Positions 43,924-53,378 are shown, counted from the first letter of the stretch. The stretch: DNA of 64,000 bases from Thauera sp. GDN1 (GCF_029223545.1 NZ_CP097870.1:3782001-3846000); one strand, 5' to 3'. The notes: a model not told the origin generated them from the letters alone. Numbers and translations: made by a program.

Positions 43924-44739
43924 TTAACGTTTCTTCTTCGCCCGAATATAGAGCACCTTGCTGGTTCCACCCGGCGCAACCCGCTCCTCGGTGAGGAACA
44001 GATCATCCCGACCCCGCACCAGATCAGAAAGCTTCTTGAAACCATGAAGCCGTGAATCGAAATCGGGCTGGATCTTCTGCAGATAACTGCCGAAGGTGCC
44101 GAGATGAGCCCAACCGGAATCATCAGCGGATTTTTCCAGGGCCTCCATCAGGAAGTCGGTGGGAAAGGCCGGGCGCGCCAGCGTGGGTGCGGACGCGGGC
44201 GTCGCCTCGGGCGCCTCGATGGCAGGCGATGATCCGTTCGCCGACGCGGTCGGTTCAACCGCGGCAGCCGGCTTGCGCAGCACTTCCGTGAAGATGAACT
44301 TGTGGCAGGCGTTGCGGAATGCCTCGGGAGTCTTCTGCTCACCGAATCCATACACCAGCAGCCCTTCTTCCCGCAGTCGCACGGCCAGGCCGGTGAAGTC
44401 GCTGTCGCTGGTGACCAGGCAGTAGCCATCGAAGCGGCGGGTGTAGAGCAGATCCATCGCGTCGATGATCATGGTGCTGTCGGTCGCATTCTTGCCGCTG
44501 GTGTAGGCGAACTGCTGGACAGGCTTGATCGAGTAGCGGTTGAGGACCTTCTTCCAGGATGCGCTGTTGGGCGAGGTGAAGTCGCCGTAGATCCGCCGCA
44601 CCGTGGCTTCGCCGAAGCGGGCGACCTCCTCGAGCAGGCCCTCGATGACGCCGGCCTGGGCATTGTCCGCGTCGATGAGGACGGCGAGACGCTTGGCGGG
44701 TTCTTCCGCTTCGACACGGACCACAGTCTTCGGCTGCAT
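43924..44739 (-). CDS. NYN domain ribonuclease-like protein with C-terminal OST-HTH/LOTUS domain
   Basis: A 271-aa cytoplasmic protein. The PIN-like NYN domain (about 15-150) has the acidic motifs AVLIDADNAQ, SGKNATDSTMIIDAMDLLY and CLVTSDSDFTGLAVRLREEG, as in LabA/DUF88 proteins and presumed metal-dependent RNases. A Pro/Ala linker leads to a C-terminal OST-HTH domain (DDSGWAHLGTFGSYLQKIQPDF), an RNA-binding module. It has a normal chromosomal GC content. It is likely an RNA-processing enzyme; the target is unknown. Confidence 0.85.
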   Translation of the reverse strand: MQPKTVVRVEAEEPAKRLAVLIDADNAQAGVIEGLLEEVARFGEATVRRIYGDFTSPNSASWKKVLNRYSIKPVQQFAYTSGKNATDSTMIIDAMDLLYTRRFDGYCLVTSDSDFTGLAVRLREEGLLVYGFGEQKTPEAFRNACHKFIFTEVLRKPAAAVEPTASANGSSPAIEAPEATPASAPTLARPAFPTDFLMEALEKSADDSGWAHLGTFGSYLQKIQPDFDSRLHGFKKLSDLVRGRDDLFLTEERVAPGGTSKVLYIRAKKKR

Positions 44740-44856
44740 GTAGCACCTATGGAATTCGACTATGCACCGAGTATAGCCGCTAGGCTCCCAAAGGTATCGA
44801 GGCTTGGCGCACGGTCAGGTACGCCCTGCCGCGACGCGCCATGCTTGGGGGCGAGG

Positions 44857-46041
44857 TCATGCCCCCGGGCCGTGGCGCCCCGCACCAGCCGCGCCGGACG
44901 GCGGCGCTTCCTCATTCGCGCGGCTCCCCTCGTCCATCCGCCGGATCGCCTCCTGGCCCTGGCGGGCGAGACCGGCGAGGCGGTCGATCTGGGCGTCGAG
45001 CCTGGGCAGCGCATCGCGGCGGTAGCGCGCCAGGTCGTCGATGGCGCCGAGCACGTCGGCGAAGGCCTGTTCGAGCTGGCCCATGTCGAGCATGGCGGAC
45101 GAGGCGCGCGTCTGGATGTCCACGCCCTGGGTGCGCAGCGCCTGCGCGGTGCCGGCGATGAGCGCGGAGGTGGTCTGGTTGAGCGCGGCGACGCGGTCGA
45201 GCACCAGACGCTGGTTGGCCAGGCCGAGGGCGACGGTGACGGCGACGTTGAGCGCCGACACGGTGACGTTGATGGCGCGATCGACGCCGCGGATCAGCTC
45301 GCGGTTGTTGCGGATCACGACCTCGAGCGCGAGCACGCCCTGCTGGCTCACCGCGACCTGCTGCTGCAGGTCGATGATGCGCTGGCGCAGCGGGAACAGG
45401 AGCTCTTCCTCGACGAAGGCGCGCCGCGGCGCGGGCAGCGTGGCGGAGGCGGCCTCGCGGGCGAGGCGGCGGTCGATCATGCGGCCGAGTTCGACCTGGC
45501 GTTCGAGCTGGGCGAGGATGGCGCGCAGGGATTGCTGGTCGTCGGCCAGGGTCAGGTTGTCGCGGCGCAGCATGTCGGCGCCGGACTGCAGGTCGCGGAT
45601 GATGGCGTCGAGCGCGTCCTGCGCCTTCTCGTACTTCTGGAAGTAGCGCTGCATCGGCTTGCCGACGCCGGGGATGAAGGACAGCGCGCGCGACAGGCCC
45701 TCGCCGCTCAGCTTCTGGCGCGCGGGGTCGAGGTCCTGCATCTTGTCGCGCAACGCGAGCAGGGCCTGCGCCACCGGACCGCCCTCGTCGCCCTGGTGGG
45801 CGAGCTTGCGAATCGGCGCCTGCAGCATCTCGCTGCGCCACGCCGCCTGGCGCTGCAGCTCGATGCCCATGGTGTCGACGGCCTCGCGCTGACGGTGGAG
45901 CTCGGCCTCGGCGGTGGCGAGCGCGTCGCGCACGAAGGCGTCGGCGGTGGCGGCGAGTTCGGGGTCTTCGGGCGCGTCCGCGGGCTGCGGCGGAACCGCC
46001 TGGCGCGCGATGTCCTCGATCGGGGGCAGTGACAAGCTCAT
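44857..46041 (-). CDS. telA: Toxic anion resistance protein TelA
   Basis: A 394-aa soluble TelA/KlaA family protein, mostly helical. It has the family core FIPGVGKPMQRYFQKYEKAQD and long coiled coils; the regions DNLTLADDQQSLRAIL and DLQQQVAVSQQGVLALE are typical. Members are linked to tellurite, colicin or antibiotic tolerance, the mechanism being unknown. ATG 46041 has GAGGAG upstream; the preceding in-frame codons belong to another gene's frame. It follows an uncharacterised membrane protein by 16 bases. Confidence 0.88.
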   Translation of the reverse strand: MSLSLPPIEDIARQAVPPQPADAPEDPELAATADAFVRDALATAEAELHRQREAVDTMGIELQRQAAWRSEMLQAPIRKLAHQGDEGGPVAQALLALRDKMQDLDPARQKLSGEGLSRALSFIPGVGKPMQRYFQKYEKAQDALDAIIRDLQSGADMLRRDNLTLADDQQSLRAILAQLERQVELGRMIDRRLAREAASATLPAPRRAFVEEELLFPLRQRIIDLQQQVAVSQQGVLALEVVIRNNRELIRGVDRAINVTVSALNVAVTVALGLANQRLVLDRVAALNQTTSALIAGTAQALRTQGVDIQTRASSAMLDMGQLEQAFADVLGAIDDLARYRRDALPRLDAQIDRLAGLARQGQEAIRRMDEGSRANEEAPPSGAAGAGRHGPGA

Positions 46042-46057
46042 TGCAGCACTCCTCGGT

Positions 46058-46993
46058 TCAGGGCTTGCGGCCGTACAGGCCGGCGCGCTCGGCGAAGCGG
46101 CGCAGTTCCTGCAGCGCCTGCTCCATGTTGCCCGCCGCGGCGCCCTGGCTGCGGCCGGTGTCGATGCGCGCCACGGCAACCGCGACGTCGTCGAGCGCGG
46201 TCAGCGCGGCCTCGTTGCCGGCGGCGATCTCGGCCAGCCGGCGCTCGGTCTCGTCGGCGATCGCCAGCCGGCGGCGCAGGGCCTCGCGCTCGGTGGGGTT
46301 GAGGCGCGCGCCTTCGCGTTCCAGCCGTTCGCGCACGAAATCGGCATCCAGCCCGGCGCTGCCGTGCACCAGCTCGACCATCGCCCCCAGCCCGGCGGCG
46401 GCCTCACGGCCGACCTCGCCGACCAGGCCGCGGGCGCGCTCGTAGGTGACTTCGCGCGCGTCGAACTTGTCGTCGAGCACGTCGAGCGCACGGTGGTAGC
46501 GGGTGAACAGGCGGTCGGCCTGCACTGCGAGATCGGGCCGGCGCAGGTCGACGAGCTCGCGCTTGACCTCCCACAGCTGCAGCACCACCGCGTCGGCATC
46601 GGTGGGGGCGAAGCCGGGATCGAGTGTGAGCAGGTCGCGCTCGCGGCGCGCATTCGCCTGTTCGCTGCGCTGGCGTTCGCGGGCCGCGGCGCGTTCGCGT
46701 CCGGCGCGTGACGCACGCCAGCGCCGCCAGCGTTTCTCGATGAAGAGCTCCACCGGCACCGCGGCCAGCCCGGCGAGCCAGCCGCCGAGGCTGGCGCCGA
46801 AGCCGCCCCACAGCGAGGTCAGCAGCAGCAGCATCGCCACCGAGGGCATCGCCACCGCGTAGCGCAGGATCACCTGCCAGCGCGAGGCCACCTCCTCCGG
46901 CACGACCAGGCGCGGCTCGTACAGCCCGGCCAGGAACCAGGGCATGAAGGTGGTCAGCAGGCCGAAGGCGAAGCCCTGCAGGAAATCGAACAT
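46058..46993 (-). CDS. TelA-associated membrane protein (XpaC-like), unknown
   Basis: A 311-aa protein. Two or three hydrophobic helices in the first 85 residues (FGLLTTFMPWFLAGLY, AMPSVAMLLLLTSLWGGFG) are followed by a basic stretch and long charged helices. In Firmicutes the XpaC protein, also with N-terminal helices and a helical tail, is encoded beside TelA; the pairing here suggests an analogous partner, though I cannot confirm homology. The start overlaps the PEBP stop by one base (TAATG). Confidence 0.6.
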   Translation of the reverse strand: MFDFLQGFAFGLLTTFMPWFLAGLYEPRLVVPEEVASRWQVILRYAVAMPSVAMLLLLTSLWGGFGASLGGWLAGLAAVPVELFIEKRWRRWRASRAGRERAAARERQRSEQANARRERDLLTLDPGFAPTDADAVVLQLWEVKRELVDLRRPDLAVQADRLFTRYHRALDVLDDKFDAREVTYERARGLVGEVGREAAAGLGAMVELVHGSAGLDADFVRERLEREGARLNPTEREALRRRLAIADETERRLAEIAAGNEAALTALDDVAVAVARIDTGRSQGAAAGNMEQALQELRRFAERAGLYGRKP

Positions 46994-47625
46994 TACGCGG
47001 CGCCGAGCGCCGGGTTGAGGGTGTAGGTTCCGGTGATCTTCGCTTCGGCGAGCACATGGCCGGCGATCGCGGCGCGCACGTCCTGGCCGCTGAAGCGGCC
47101 TTCCACCGCGCAGCGCGGCACGTCGAGCGCATACAGCGTGAACACGTAGCGATGCACGATCTCGTCGTTCCACGGCGGGCAGGGGCCGTCGTAGCCGTGG
47201 TAGTCGCCCTTCATCGACTCGTCGCCGGCAAACCAGGCGGTGTAGTCGTTGACGCCGTGGCGGGCGCCGAGCGCGGTCTCGGGGCCGGGCTTGCCGCCGG
47301 GGGTGACTTCGCCGGAGAAGTGGCCGGCGTCGATCGCGCGCAGCTCGGCGGGCAGGTCCACCACCACCCAGTGGAAGAAATCCACCCGCGGCAGGCTGGC
47401 CGGCACCGTGCGGCCTTCCTTGTTCACGTCGTCGCCCCTGCTCGGCACGTCGGGGTCGTGGCAGATCAGCGCGAAGGATTTCGTGCCCGCGGGCACGTCG
47501 GACCACGCCAGCTGCGGATTGCGGTTGGCGCCGAGGCAGACGTGACCCTCGTCGGCCGGAATGCAGAAGGCGAATTCGCCCGGGATGCGGGCGCCGTCGG
47601 TGAAGCTCTGGCTGGTGAGTTTCAA
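46993..47625 (-). CDS. YbhB/YbcL family Raf-kinase-inhibitor-like protein (PEBP)
   Basis: A 210-aa phosphatidylethanolamine-binding-protein fold. SFALICHDPDVPSRGDDVN, the HWVVVDLP strand and YDGPCPPWNDEIVHRY form the anion-binding pocket. The start is TTG 47625: GAGGAG lies seven bases upstream, and the nearby ATG at 47630 is out of frame and stops at once. It leads the unit PEBP-membrane protein-telA. Function in bacteria is unknown. Confidence 0.87.
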   Translation of the reverse strand: MKLTSQSFTDGARIPGEFAFCIPADEGHVCLGANRNPQLAWSDVPAGTKSFALICHDPDVPSRGDDVNKEGRTVPASLPRVDFFHWVVVDLPAELRAIDAGHFSGEVTPGGKPGPETALGARHGVNDYTAWFAGDESMKGDYHGYDGPCPPWNDEIVHRYVFTLYALDVPRCAVEGRFSGQDVRAAIAGHVLAEAKITGTYTLNPALGAA

Positions 47626-47680
47626 GGCATTCTCCTCGCGGGTTGAAGTGGTGGCTGCAGGCCGGCGCCAGGACGCCGGG

Positions 47681-49522
47681 TCAGGGCGTCTCGCACAGGC
47701 AATGGAGGTACAGGTGGCGCGGATCGTTCCAGCGCAGAAGCTCGGCGGTCGAGCGCTGCACCTCGCCGAGCAGCGCGCCCAGCGGGCCGCTCGCCAGGCC
47801 GCCGCCGACCAGATCGAGGCCGAGGTCCTCGCCGGTGCTCAGCAGGCGGCGCAGCATGCGCTGCTCGAAGGAATCCACCGCCTCCGGCCACACCAGCTCG
47901 TACTCGCTGATCCCGGCGCGCGCGGCCGCCGCGGCGATCGCGTCCTGCAGGCCGCCGAGCTTGTCCACCAGGCCGAGCCCGCTGGCAGCCTCGCCGGTCC
48001 ATACCCGGCCGCGGGCGACCGCATCGACCTCGCCGGTCGTCATCTTGCGCGCCTGCGCCACCACGTCGAGGAAGCGGCGGTAGCCGTGCTCGATGCTGAG
48101 CTGCATGGCCGCGGCCGCGTCCTCGTCGAGCGGGCGGCGCGGGTCGAGCGCGCCGGCGAGCGGCGCGGTGGCCACGCCATCGACGCCGATGCCGAGCCGG
48201 CGCAGCGGTTCGGAGAACTCCGGGAACAGGCCGAAGATGCCGATCGAGCCGGTGACCGTGGCCGGCGCGGCCCAGATCTCGTCGGCGCCGGAAGCGATCC
48301 AGTAGCCGCCCGAGGCCGCCACCGAGCTCATCGACGCGATCACCGGCTTGCCGGCCTGGCGGGTGAGCTCCAGCTCGCGGCGGATCAGCTCGGAGGCCCA
48401 GGCGCTGCCGCCCGGGCTGTCGATGCGCAGCACCACCGCCTTGACGCTGTCGTCCTCGCGCGCCTCGCGGATCAGGCGCGCGAAGGTGTCGCCGGCGACC
48501 ACGCCGGTGGGCTCCATGCCGTCGACGATCGTGCCCTGGGCGACGATCACCGCGATGCTGTCGGAGGCGCCCTCGCCCTGGCGACCGACCACCGCCAGAT
48601 AGCCTTCGACGTCGATGCTGCGCGCCTCGTTGCTGTCGGCCGCCTTGCCCGCGGTCTCGATCAGGCGCGCGCGCCACTCGTCGCGGGTGCTGAAGCGATC
48701 GACCAGCCCGGCCTTCAGCGCGGCCTGCGCGGCGTCGCCGCCGCTGGCCTCCAGCGCCTGGCGGATGCCGGCCACATGGGCGTCGACCGCGTCCGGCGTC
48801 AGCTTGCGGCTGGCGGCGATGTCGTCGCGCATGATCCGCCACAGGCCGTCGAGCAGGTCGCGGGTGGATTCGCGGTCCTCCGCGGACATGTCGTTGCGGG
48901 TGAAGGGTTCGGAGAAGGACTTGTACTCGCCGACGCGGAACACGTGCACCTTGACGCCGAGCCTGTCGAGCGCGTCCTTGAAGTAGGTGCCGTAACGCGC
49001 CAGGCCGCGCAGCAGCACGAAGCCGTCGGGCGACAGATGCACCTCGTCGGCCACCGAAGCGAGGTAGTACTGCGACTGGGTGAAGCGCTCGCCGCGCGCC
49101 AGGACCGGCTTGCCCGAGGTCTTGAAATGCTCGATCGCGGCGCGCAACTCGGCGAGCTTGGACAGGCCGCCGCCGACCAGCTCGTCGGTCTCGATCACCA
49201 GTACGGCGATGCGATCGTCGTCGCGCGCGCGGCGCACCGCCTCGGTCAGGTCGGCCAGGCGCACCTGCCCGGCCGGCGCGCCGCCGGCACGTAGCAGCGC
49301 GAGCGGGGGCTCCAGCTCGGCCTGCTCGACGATGGTGCCCACCGGCCGCAGCACCAGCGCGGAGCCGGCCGGCACGTCCGGCTCGGGATGGAAGAAGAAG
49401 GCCACCAGCACGCCGATGCCGAAGATCAGCAGCGCGTAGAACACGCCGCGCACGATCAGGTCGAGCAGGCGCACGAACATGCGCAGCACGTTGTAGATGA
49501 AGCGGAACAGGCCTCGAATCAC
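47681..49522 (-). CDS. sppA: Signal peptide peptidase SppA, 67-kDa type
   Basis: A 613-aa membrane-anchored serine protease that degrades remnant signal peptides. One N-terminal helix (about residues 26-45) and tandem SppA domains. The catalytic pair is K201 in RVGEYKSFSEPF and S404 in VAASGGYW; both positions match the E. coli enzyme (K209/S409). The oxyanion region DSPGGSAWASE is present. The start is GTG 49522 with weak AGGA upstream. Full length. Confidence 0.94.
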   Translation of the reverse strand: MIRGLFRFIYNVLRMFVRLLDLIVRGVFYALLIFGIGVLVAFFFHPEPDVPAGSALVLRPVGTIVEQAELEPPLALLRAGGAPAGQVRLADLTEAVRRARDDDRIAVLVIETDELVGGGLSKLAELRAAIEHFKTSGKPVLARGERFTQSQYYLASVADEVHLSPDGFVLLRGLARYGTYFKDALDRLGVKVHVFRVGEYKSFSEPFTRNDMSAEDRESTRDLLDGLWRIMRDDIAASRKLTPDAVDAHVAGIRQALEASGGDAAQAALKAGLVDRFSTRDEWRARLIETAGKAADSNEARSIDVEGYLAVVGRQGEGASDSIAVIVAQGTIVDGMEPTGVVAGDTFARLIREAREDDSVKAVVLRIDSPGGSAWASELIRRELELTRQAGKPVIASMSSVAASGGYWIASGADEIWAAPATVTGSIGIFGLFPEFSEPLRRLGIGVDGVATAPLAGALDPRRPLDEDAAAAMQLSIEHGYRRFLDVVAQARKMTTGEVDAVARGRVWTGEAASGLGLVDKLGGLQDAIAAAAARAGISEYELVWPEAVDSFEQRMLRRLLSTGEDLGLDLVGGGLASGPLGALLGEVQRSTAELLRWNDPRHLYLHCLCETP

Positions 49523-49562
49523 GCCCTCGGGTCCTCGATCGGTACGGGTTGGTCGGCTCGGA

Positions 49563-50372
49563 TCAGTCGGCGCGGCGGCGGAACACCAGGTCCCACACGC
49601 CGTGACCCAGCTTCAGACCGCGGTTTTCGAATTTCGTCAGCGGCCGGTAGTCGGGACGCGGCGCGAAGCCGTCGGCGGTGTTCTGCAGCAGCGGCTCGGC
49701 GGAGACGACTTCCAGCATCCAGTGCGCGTAGTCCTCCCAGTCGGTGGCGCAGTGCAGGTAGCCGCCGGGGGCGAGCTTCTGCGCGATCAGCGCGACGAAA
49801 TCGGACTGGATGATGCGGCGCTTGAAGTGGCGCTTCTTGCGCCACGGGTCGGGGAAGAACACATGCACGCCGGCGAGTGCGCCGTCGGCGATCATGTCGC
49901 GCATCACCTCGACCGCGTCGTGCTGCATGATGCGCAGGTTGCTCAGCCCGCCCTCGGCGATCAGCTTGCACAGCGCGCCGACGCCCGGCGTATGCACCTC
50001 GATGCCGAGGAAGTCGTGATCCGGCATCGCCGCGGCGATCCGCGCCGTGGTCTCGCCCATGCCGAAGCCGATCTCGAGGATCTTCGGCGCCTTGCGGCCG
50101 AAGGCGGCATCGAGGTCGAGCGGCGCGACGCGGTAGTCCATGCCGATCTTCGGCAGCATGTCGTCGAGATAGCGCTGCTGCGCCTCGGACATGCGGCCCT
50201 GGCGCAGCACGAAGCTGCGGATGCTGCGGCTGGAGAAACGGTGCTCGGGACTGTCGCGGCCGATGATCTCGACCCCGGCGACCGGCGCCATCCCGTCATG
50301 CTTCTGCGCTGCCGACGCGCCGCCGGCCTGCCCCTGCTCGGGCATGGCCGCCTTGTTGCCGATCTCGCTCAT
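49563..50372 (-). CDS. trmB: tRNA (guanine-N7-)-methyltransferase TrmB
   Basis: A 269-aa SAM enzyme that makes m7G46 in t[19 protein letters not shown] binds [21 protein letters not shown] carries the family signature, and the C-terminal [18 protein letters not shown] closes the fold. The first 45 residues are an unusual Ala/Gly-rich extension. The start overlaps the thiG stop (ATGA). Confidence 0.94.
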   Translation of the reverse strand: MSEIGNKAAMPEQGQAGGASAAQKHDGMAPVAGVEIIGRDSPEHRFSSRSIRSFVLRQGRMSEAQQRYLDDMLPKIGMDYRVAPLDLDAAFGRKAPKILEIGFGMGETTARIAAAMPDHDFLGIEVHTPGVGALCKLIAEGGLSNLRIMQHDAVEVMRDMIADGALAGVHVFFPDPWRKKRHFKRRIIQSDFVALIAQKLAPGGYLHCATDWEDYAHWMLEVVSAEPLLQNTADGFAPRPDYRPLTKFENRGLKLGHGVWDLVFRRRAD

Positions 50373-51154
50373 GAACCGATCAGCCCCTGGGTCGGCGAGC
50401 TCGGGTCGGCCGAGTAGAACTTGCGCGGCATGCGCCCGGCGAGGAAGGCCTCGCGCCCGGCCTCGACCGCCTTCCGCATCGCGCTCGCCATCAGCACCGG
50501 CTTGCCGGCGGCGGCGATCGCGGTGTTCATCAGCACGCCGTCGCAGCCCAGCTCCATCGCGATCGCGGCGTCCGAGGCGGTGCCCACGCCGGCATCGACC
50601 AGCACCGGCACCTTGGCGTTGTCGATGATCAGGCGCAGGTTCCACGGGTTCAGGATGCCCATGCCGGAGCCGATCAGCGAGGCCAGCGGCATGATCGCGC
50701 AGCAGCCGATGTCTTCCAGCATCTTCGCCTGGATGGGGTCGTCGGCGCAGTAGACCATGACGTCGAAGCCGTCCTTGACCAGGGTCTCGGCGGCCTTCAG
50801 GGTCTCGGGCATGTTGGGGAACAGGGACTTCGGATCGCCGAGCACCTCGAGCTTGACCAGCGCGTGGCCGTCGAGCAGCTCGCGCGCCAGGCGCAGCGTG
50901 CGCACCGCATCGTCCGCGGTGTAGCAGCCGGCGGTGTTGGGCAGGATGGTGAATCGTTCCGGCGGCAGCACGTCGAGCAGGTTGGGCTCGCCCGGGTTCT
51001 GGCCGATGTTGGTGCGGCGGATGGCGACGGTGACGATCTCGGCGCCGCTGGCGTCGATGGCTTCGCGGGTCTCGGCGAAGTCCTTGTACTTTCCGGTGCC
51101 GACGAGCAGGCGCGAGTTGTAGGCCTTGCCGGCGATGACCAGGGGGTCGTTCAT
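50369..51154 (-). CDS. thiG: Thiazole synthase ThiG
   Basis: A 261-aa TIM-barrel enzyme of thiamine biosynthesis, combining deoxyxylulose phosphate, dehydroglycine and sulfur from ThiS. Key blocks are [13 protein letters not shown], the Schiff-base Lys in [20 protein letters not shown] and [20 protein letters not shown]. It follows thiS by 68 bases; the source of dehydroglycine (ThiO or ThiH) is not in the window. Confidence 0.95.
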   Translation of the reverse strand: MNDPLVIAGKAYNSRLLVGTGKYKDFAETREAIDASGAEIVTVAIRRTNIGQNPGEPNLLDVLPPERFTILPNTAGCYTADDAVRTLRLARELLDGHALVKLEVLGDPKSLFPNMPETLKAAETLVKDGFDVMVYCADDPIQAKMLEDIGCCAIMPLASLIGSGMGILNPWNLRLIIDNAKVPVLVDAGVGTASDAAIAMELGCDGVLMNTAIAAAGKPVLMASAMRKAVEAGREAFLAGRMPRKFYSADPSSPTQGLIGS

Positions 51155-51222
51155 GTTCTGAGCCTGTGCTGTTCTGGGTGTGGAGGAAGGTGCCGAGGCA
51201 CCGGACGCGGGTCGGCGCGGGA

Positions 51223-51426
51223 TCAGCCGCCGCCGACCGCGACCACGATTTCGAGCTTGTCGCCGTCGGCGAGTTTCACCTCGGCGTGGCGGGCCTTGGG
51301 GACGATCTCGCCGTTGCGCTCGACCGCGAGGCGCTTGCCGACGAGGCCGCGCGCCTCGAGCAGCGCGAGCACGGTGAGATCGGGTGCCAGCGTCTCGGGC
51401 TGGCCATTGAGGATGACCTGGATCAT
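51223..51426 (-). CDS. thiS: Sulfur carrier protein ThiS
   Basis: A 67-aa ubiquitin-like sulfur carrier ending in the required Gly-Gly (AVGGG), which is thiocarboxylated for thiazole formation. It begins [13 protein letters not shown] and has the [10 protein letters not shown] strand before the tail. First gene of thiSG-trmB, divergent from the metX leader. No TPP riboswitch is visible in the 85 bases upstream. Confidence 0.94.
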   Translation of the reverse strand: MIQVILNGQPETLAPDLTVLALLEARGLVGKRLAVERNGEIVPKARHAEVKLADGDKLEIVVAVGGG

Positions 51427-51511
51427 GGCGTTCTGGGGTGTCCGGAAGCGAAAAATCTTATCACGCCGGCGGGTTTGACTTTTGGCCGGCCCGGCGCTAA
51501 CTTCCAGCCAC

Positions 51512-51567
51512 CTAGCGCCGATTTGATCAACAGCTTGCGGGCGCTCAACAAATACGGCTAAAGCGAG
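51512..51567 (+). ncRNA. SAM-II riboswitch upstream of metX
   Basis: The aptamer has P1 agcgcc (51514-51519) pairing perfectly with ggcgct (51540-51545). The loop begins gatttgatcaacagcttgcg. The 3' part caacaaatacggctaaagcg contains the conserved AAA and GCTAAA segments that form the SAM-II pseudoknot. It stands directly before a homoserine acyltransferase gene, the classic SAM-II target. SAM binding should lower metX expression. Confidence 0.85.
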
Positions 51568-51570
51568 GGC

Positions 51571-51606
51571 ACCCAGTCCGCGTTTGCAGCCGGCTGGGTT
51601 TTTTGT
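51571..51606 (+). terminator. Intrinsic terminator in the metX leader
   Basis: Stem acccag-ccg pairs with cgg-ctgggt (51571-51600), followed by TTTTTTG. It starts four bases after the aptamer and ends eight bases before the metX ATG. Such a position suggests riboswitch-controlled transcription termination. Confidence 0.8.
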
Positions 51607-51613
51607 TTTGCAC

Positions 51614-52750
51614 ATGACGAAAATGATCGCTCCCCAATCGGTCGGCGTGGTCGCGCCGCAGCGGGCCGAGTTCACCGAACCGCTCGCGCTGCGCAGCGGC
51701 GGCACGCTGGACAACTACCACCTCGTCTTTGAAACCTACGGCACGCTCAACGCCGAGCGCAGCAACGCGGTGCTGGTGTGCCACGCGCTGTCGGGCTCGC
51801 ACCACGTCGCCGGCACCTACGCCGACGCGCCGCACAACGTCGGCTGGTGGGACAACCTGGTCGGCCCGGGCAAGCCGCTGGATACGCGCAAGTTCTTCGT
51901 GATCGGGGTGAACAACCTGGGCGGCTGCTACGGCTCCTCCGGTCCCAGCCAGATCAACCCCGCCACCGGCAGGCTGTGGGGCGCGGACTTCCCCTTCGTC
52001 ACCGTGGAGGACTGGGTGGAATCGCAGGCGCGCCTGGCCGACCGGCTCGGCATCGAGCGCTTCGCCGCGGTGGTCGGTGGCAGCCTCGGCGGCATGCAGG
52101 CGCTGTCGTGGGCGCTGCAGTACCCCGAGCGCGTCGGCCAGGTCGCGGTGATCGCCGCCGCGCCCAAGCTCACCGCGCAGAACATCGCCTTCAACGAGGT
52201 CGCCCGCCAGGCCATCCTGACCGATCCCGAGTTCCACGGCGGCCACTACTACGAACACGGCGTGGTGCCGGCGCGCGGGCTCAAGCTGGCGCGCATGGTC
52301 GGCCACATCACCTACCTCTCCGACGACTCGATGGCGGAGAAATTCGGCCGCAGCCTGCGCCACGGCCGCAACACCTACAGCTACGACGTCGAATTCGAGA
52401 TCGAGTCCTACCTGCGCTACCAGGGCGACAAGTTCGCCGGCTACTTCGACGCCAACACCTACCTGCTGACCACCAAGGCGCTCGACTACTTCGACCCCGC
52501 CTTCGAATACGGCGGCAACCTGGCCGCGGCGCTGGCGCGCGCGACCGCGAACTTCCTGGTGGTGTCCTTCACCACCGACTGGCGCTTCTCGCCCGAGCGT
52601 TCGCGCGAGATCGTCTACGCGCTGCTGCACAACCGCCGCAACGTCAGCTACGCCGAGATCGACTGTCCGGCCGGCCACGACTCCTTCCTGCTCGACGAGC
52701 CGCGCTACCACAAGCTGCTGTCGGCCTGGTTCGACCGCATCGAGGTGTGA
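51614..52750 (+). CDS. metX: Homoserine O-acyltransferase MetX
   Basis: A 378-aa alpha/beta-hydrolase-fold enzyme acylating homoserine (acetyl- or succinyl-CoA) as the first committed step to methionine. The nucleophile elbow is [27 protein letters not shown] is the family signature, and the distal Asp/His lie in [11 protein letters not shown] and [13 protein letters not shown] take ATG 51614; another ATG is three codons later, and a TTG ten codons earlier lies inside the terminator. No Shine-Dalgarno is visible because the terminator T-tract directly precedes the start. Acyl specificity cannot be read with certainty. Confidence 0.94.
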   Translation: MTKMIAPQSVGVVAPQRAEFTEPLALRSGGTLDNYHLVFETYGTLNAERSNAVLVCHALSGSHHVAGTYADAPHNVGWWDNLVGPGKPLDTRKFFVIGVNNLGGCYGSSGPSQINPATGRLWGADFPFVTVEDWVESQARLADRLGIERFAAVVGGSLGGMQALSWALQYPERVGQVAVIAAAPKLTAQNIAFNEVARQAILTDPEFHGGHYYEHGVVPARGLKLARMVGHITYLSDDSMAEKFGRSLRHGRNTYSYDVEFEIESYLRYQGDKFAGYFDANTYLLTTKALDYFDPAFEYGGNLAAALARATANFLVVSFTTDWRFSPERSREIVYALLHNRRNVSYAEIDCPAGHDSFLLDEPRYHKLLSAWFDRIEV

Positions 52751-52751
52751 G

Positions 52752-53342
52752 ATGACTGCCTACCGCTACGACTACGACGTGATCACCCAGTGGATCGAAC
52801 CCGGCGAGAAGGTGCTCGACCTCGGCTGCGGCGACGGCGAACTGCTGCGCCACCTGATGGACGTGCGCCAGGTGCAGGGCTACGGCGTCGAGAACGATCC
52901 GGACAAGCTGCTCGGCAGCGTCAACAACGGCGTCAACGTGATCCAGATGGACCTGGAGAAGGGCCTCGTCGGCCTCGAGGACGGCTTCTTCGACCATGTG
53001 ATCATGAGCCTGTCGCTGCAGGCCATGCACAACACCCAGGGCATCCTCGCCGAGATGCTGCGCGTGGGCCGCGAGGCGGTGGTGAGCTTCCCCAACTTCG
53101 GCTACTGGCGCCACCGCCAGAGCATCCTCAACGGCCGCATGCCGGTGTCCGAGAGCCTGCCGCACCAGTGGTTCAACACCCCCAACGTGCGCTTCTTCAC
53201 CATCGCCGACTTCGACGCGCTGTGCGAGATGAACGGCATCGCGGTGCGCGAGCGCCTGGCCTTCGACGAGGGCAAGCTGGTGCTCGACGAGCCCAACTTC
53301 CTCGCCAGCGTGGCTGTTTACCGGCTCGGGCGCAACGGCTGA
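52752..53342 (+). CDS. metW: MetW, methyltransferase-like protein of methionine biosynthesis
   Basis: A 196-aa class I SAM-binding fold ([15 protein letters not shown]) with the MetW features [28 protein letters not shown] region and [13 protein letters not shown]. It begins one base after the metX stop and partners MetX in many proteobacteria. Controlled by the same SAM-II leader. Confidence 0.94.
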   Translation: MTAYRYDYDVITQWIEPGEKVLDLGCGDGELLRHLMDVRQVQGYGVENDPDKLLGSVNNGVNVIQMDLEKGLVGLEDGFFDHVIMSLSLQAMHNTQGILAEMLRVGREAVVSFPNFGYWRHRQSILNGRMPVSESLPHQWFNTPNVRFFTIADFDALCEMNGIAVRERLAFDEGKLVLDEPNFLASVAVYRLGRNG

Positions 53343-53348
53343 GGACGC

Positions 53349-53378
53349 GCGGCGCCCGCCAGCCCGGCCGGGCGCCGC
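53349..53378 (+). terminator. GC-only stem-loop after metW
   Basis: Perfect 10-bp stem (gcggcgcccg / cgggcgccgc) with a 10-nt loop, starting seven bases after the metW stop. It lacks a T-tract, so it may be a weak terminator or an mRNA 3' stabiliser. A TATACT hexamer (53401-53406) downstream could be the -10 of the next gene. Confidence 0.5.

Noticed and set aside
43719..44123. 134-codon minus-strand frame overlapping the end of the NYN gene
   Set aside because: More than half overlaps the well-supported NYN coding region in another frame; Arg/Ser/Cys-rich composition typical of a shadow frame.
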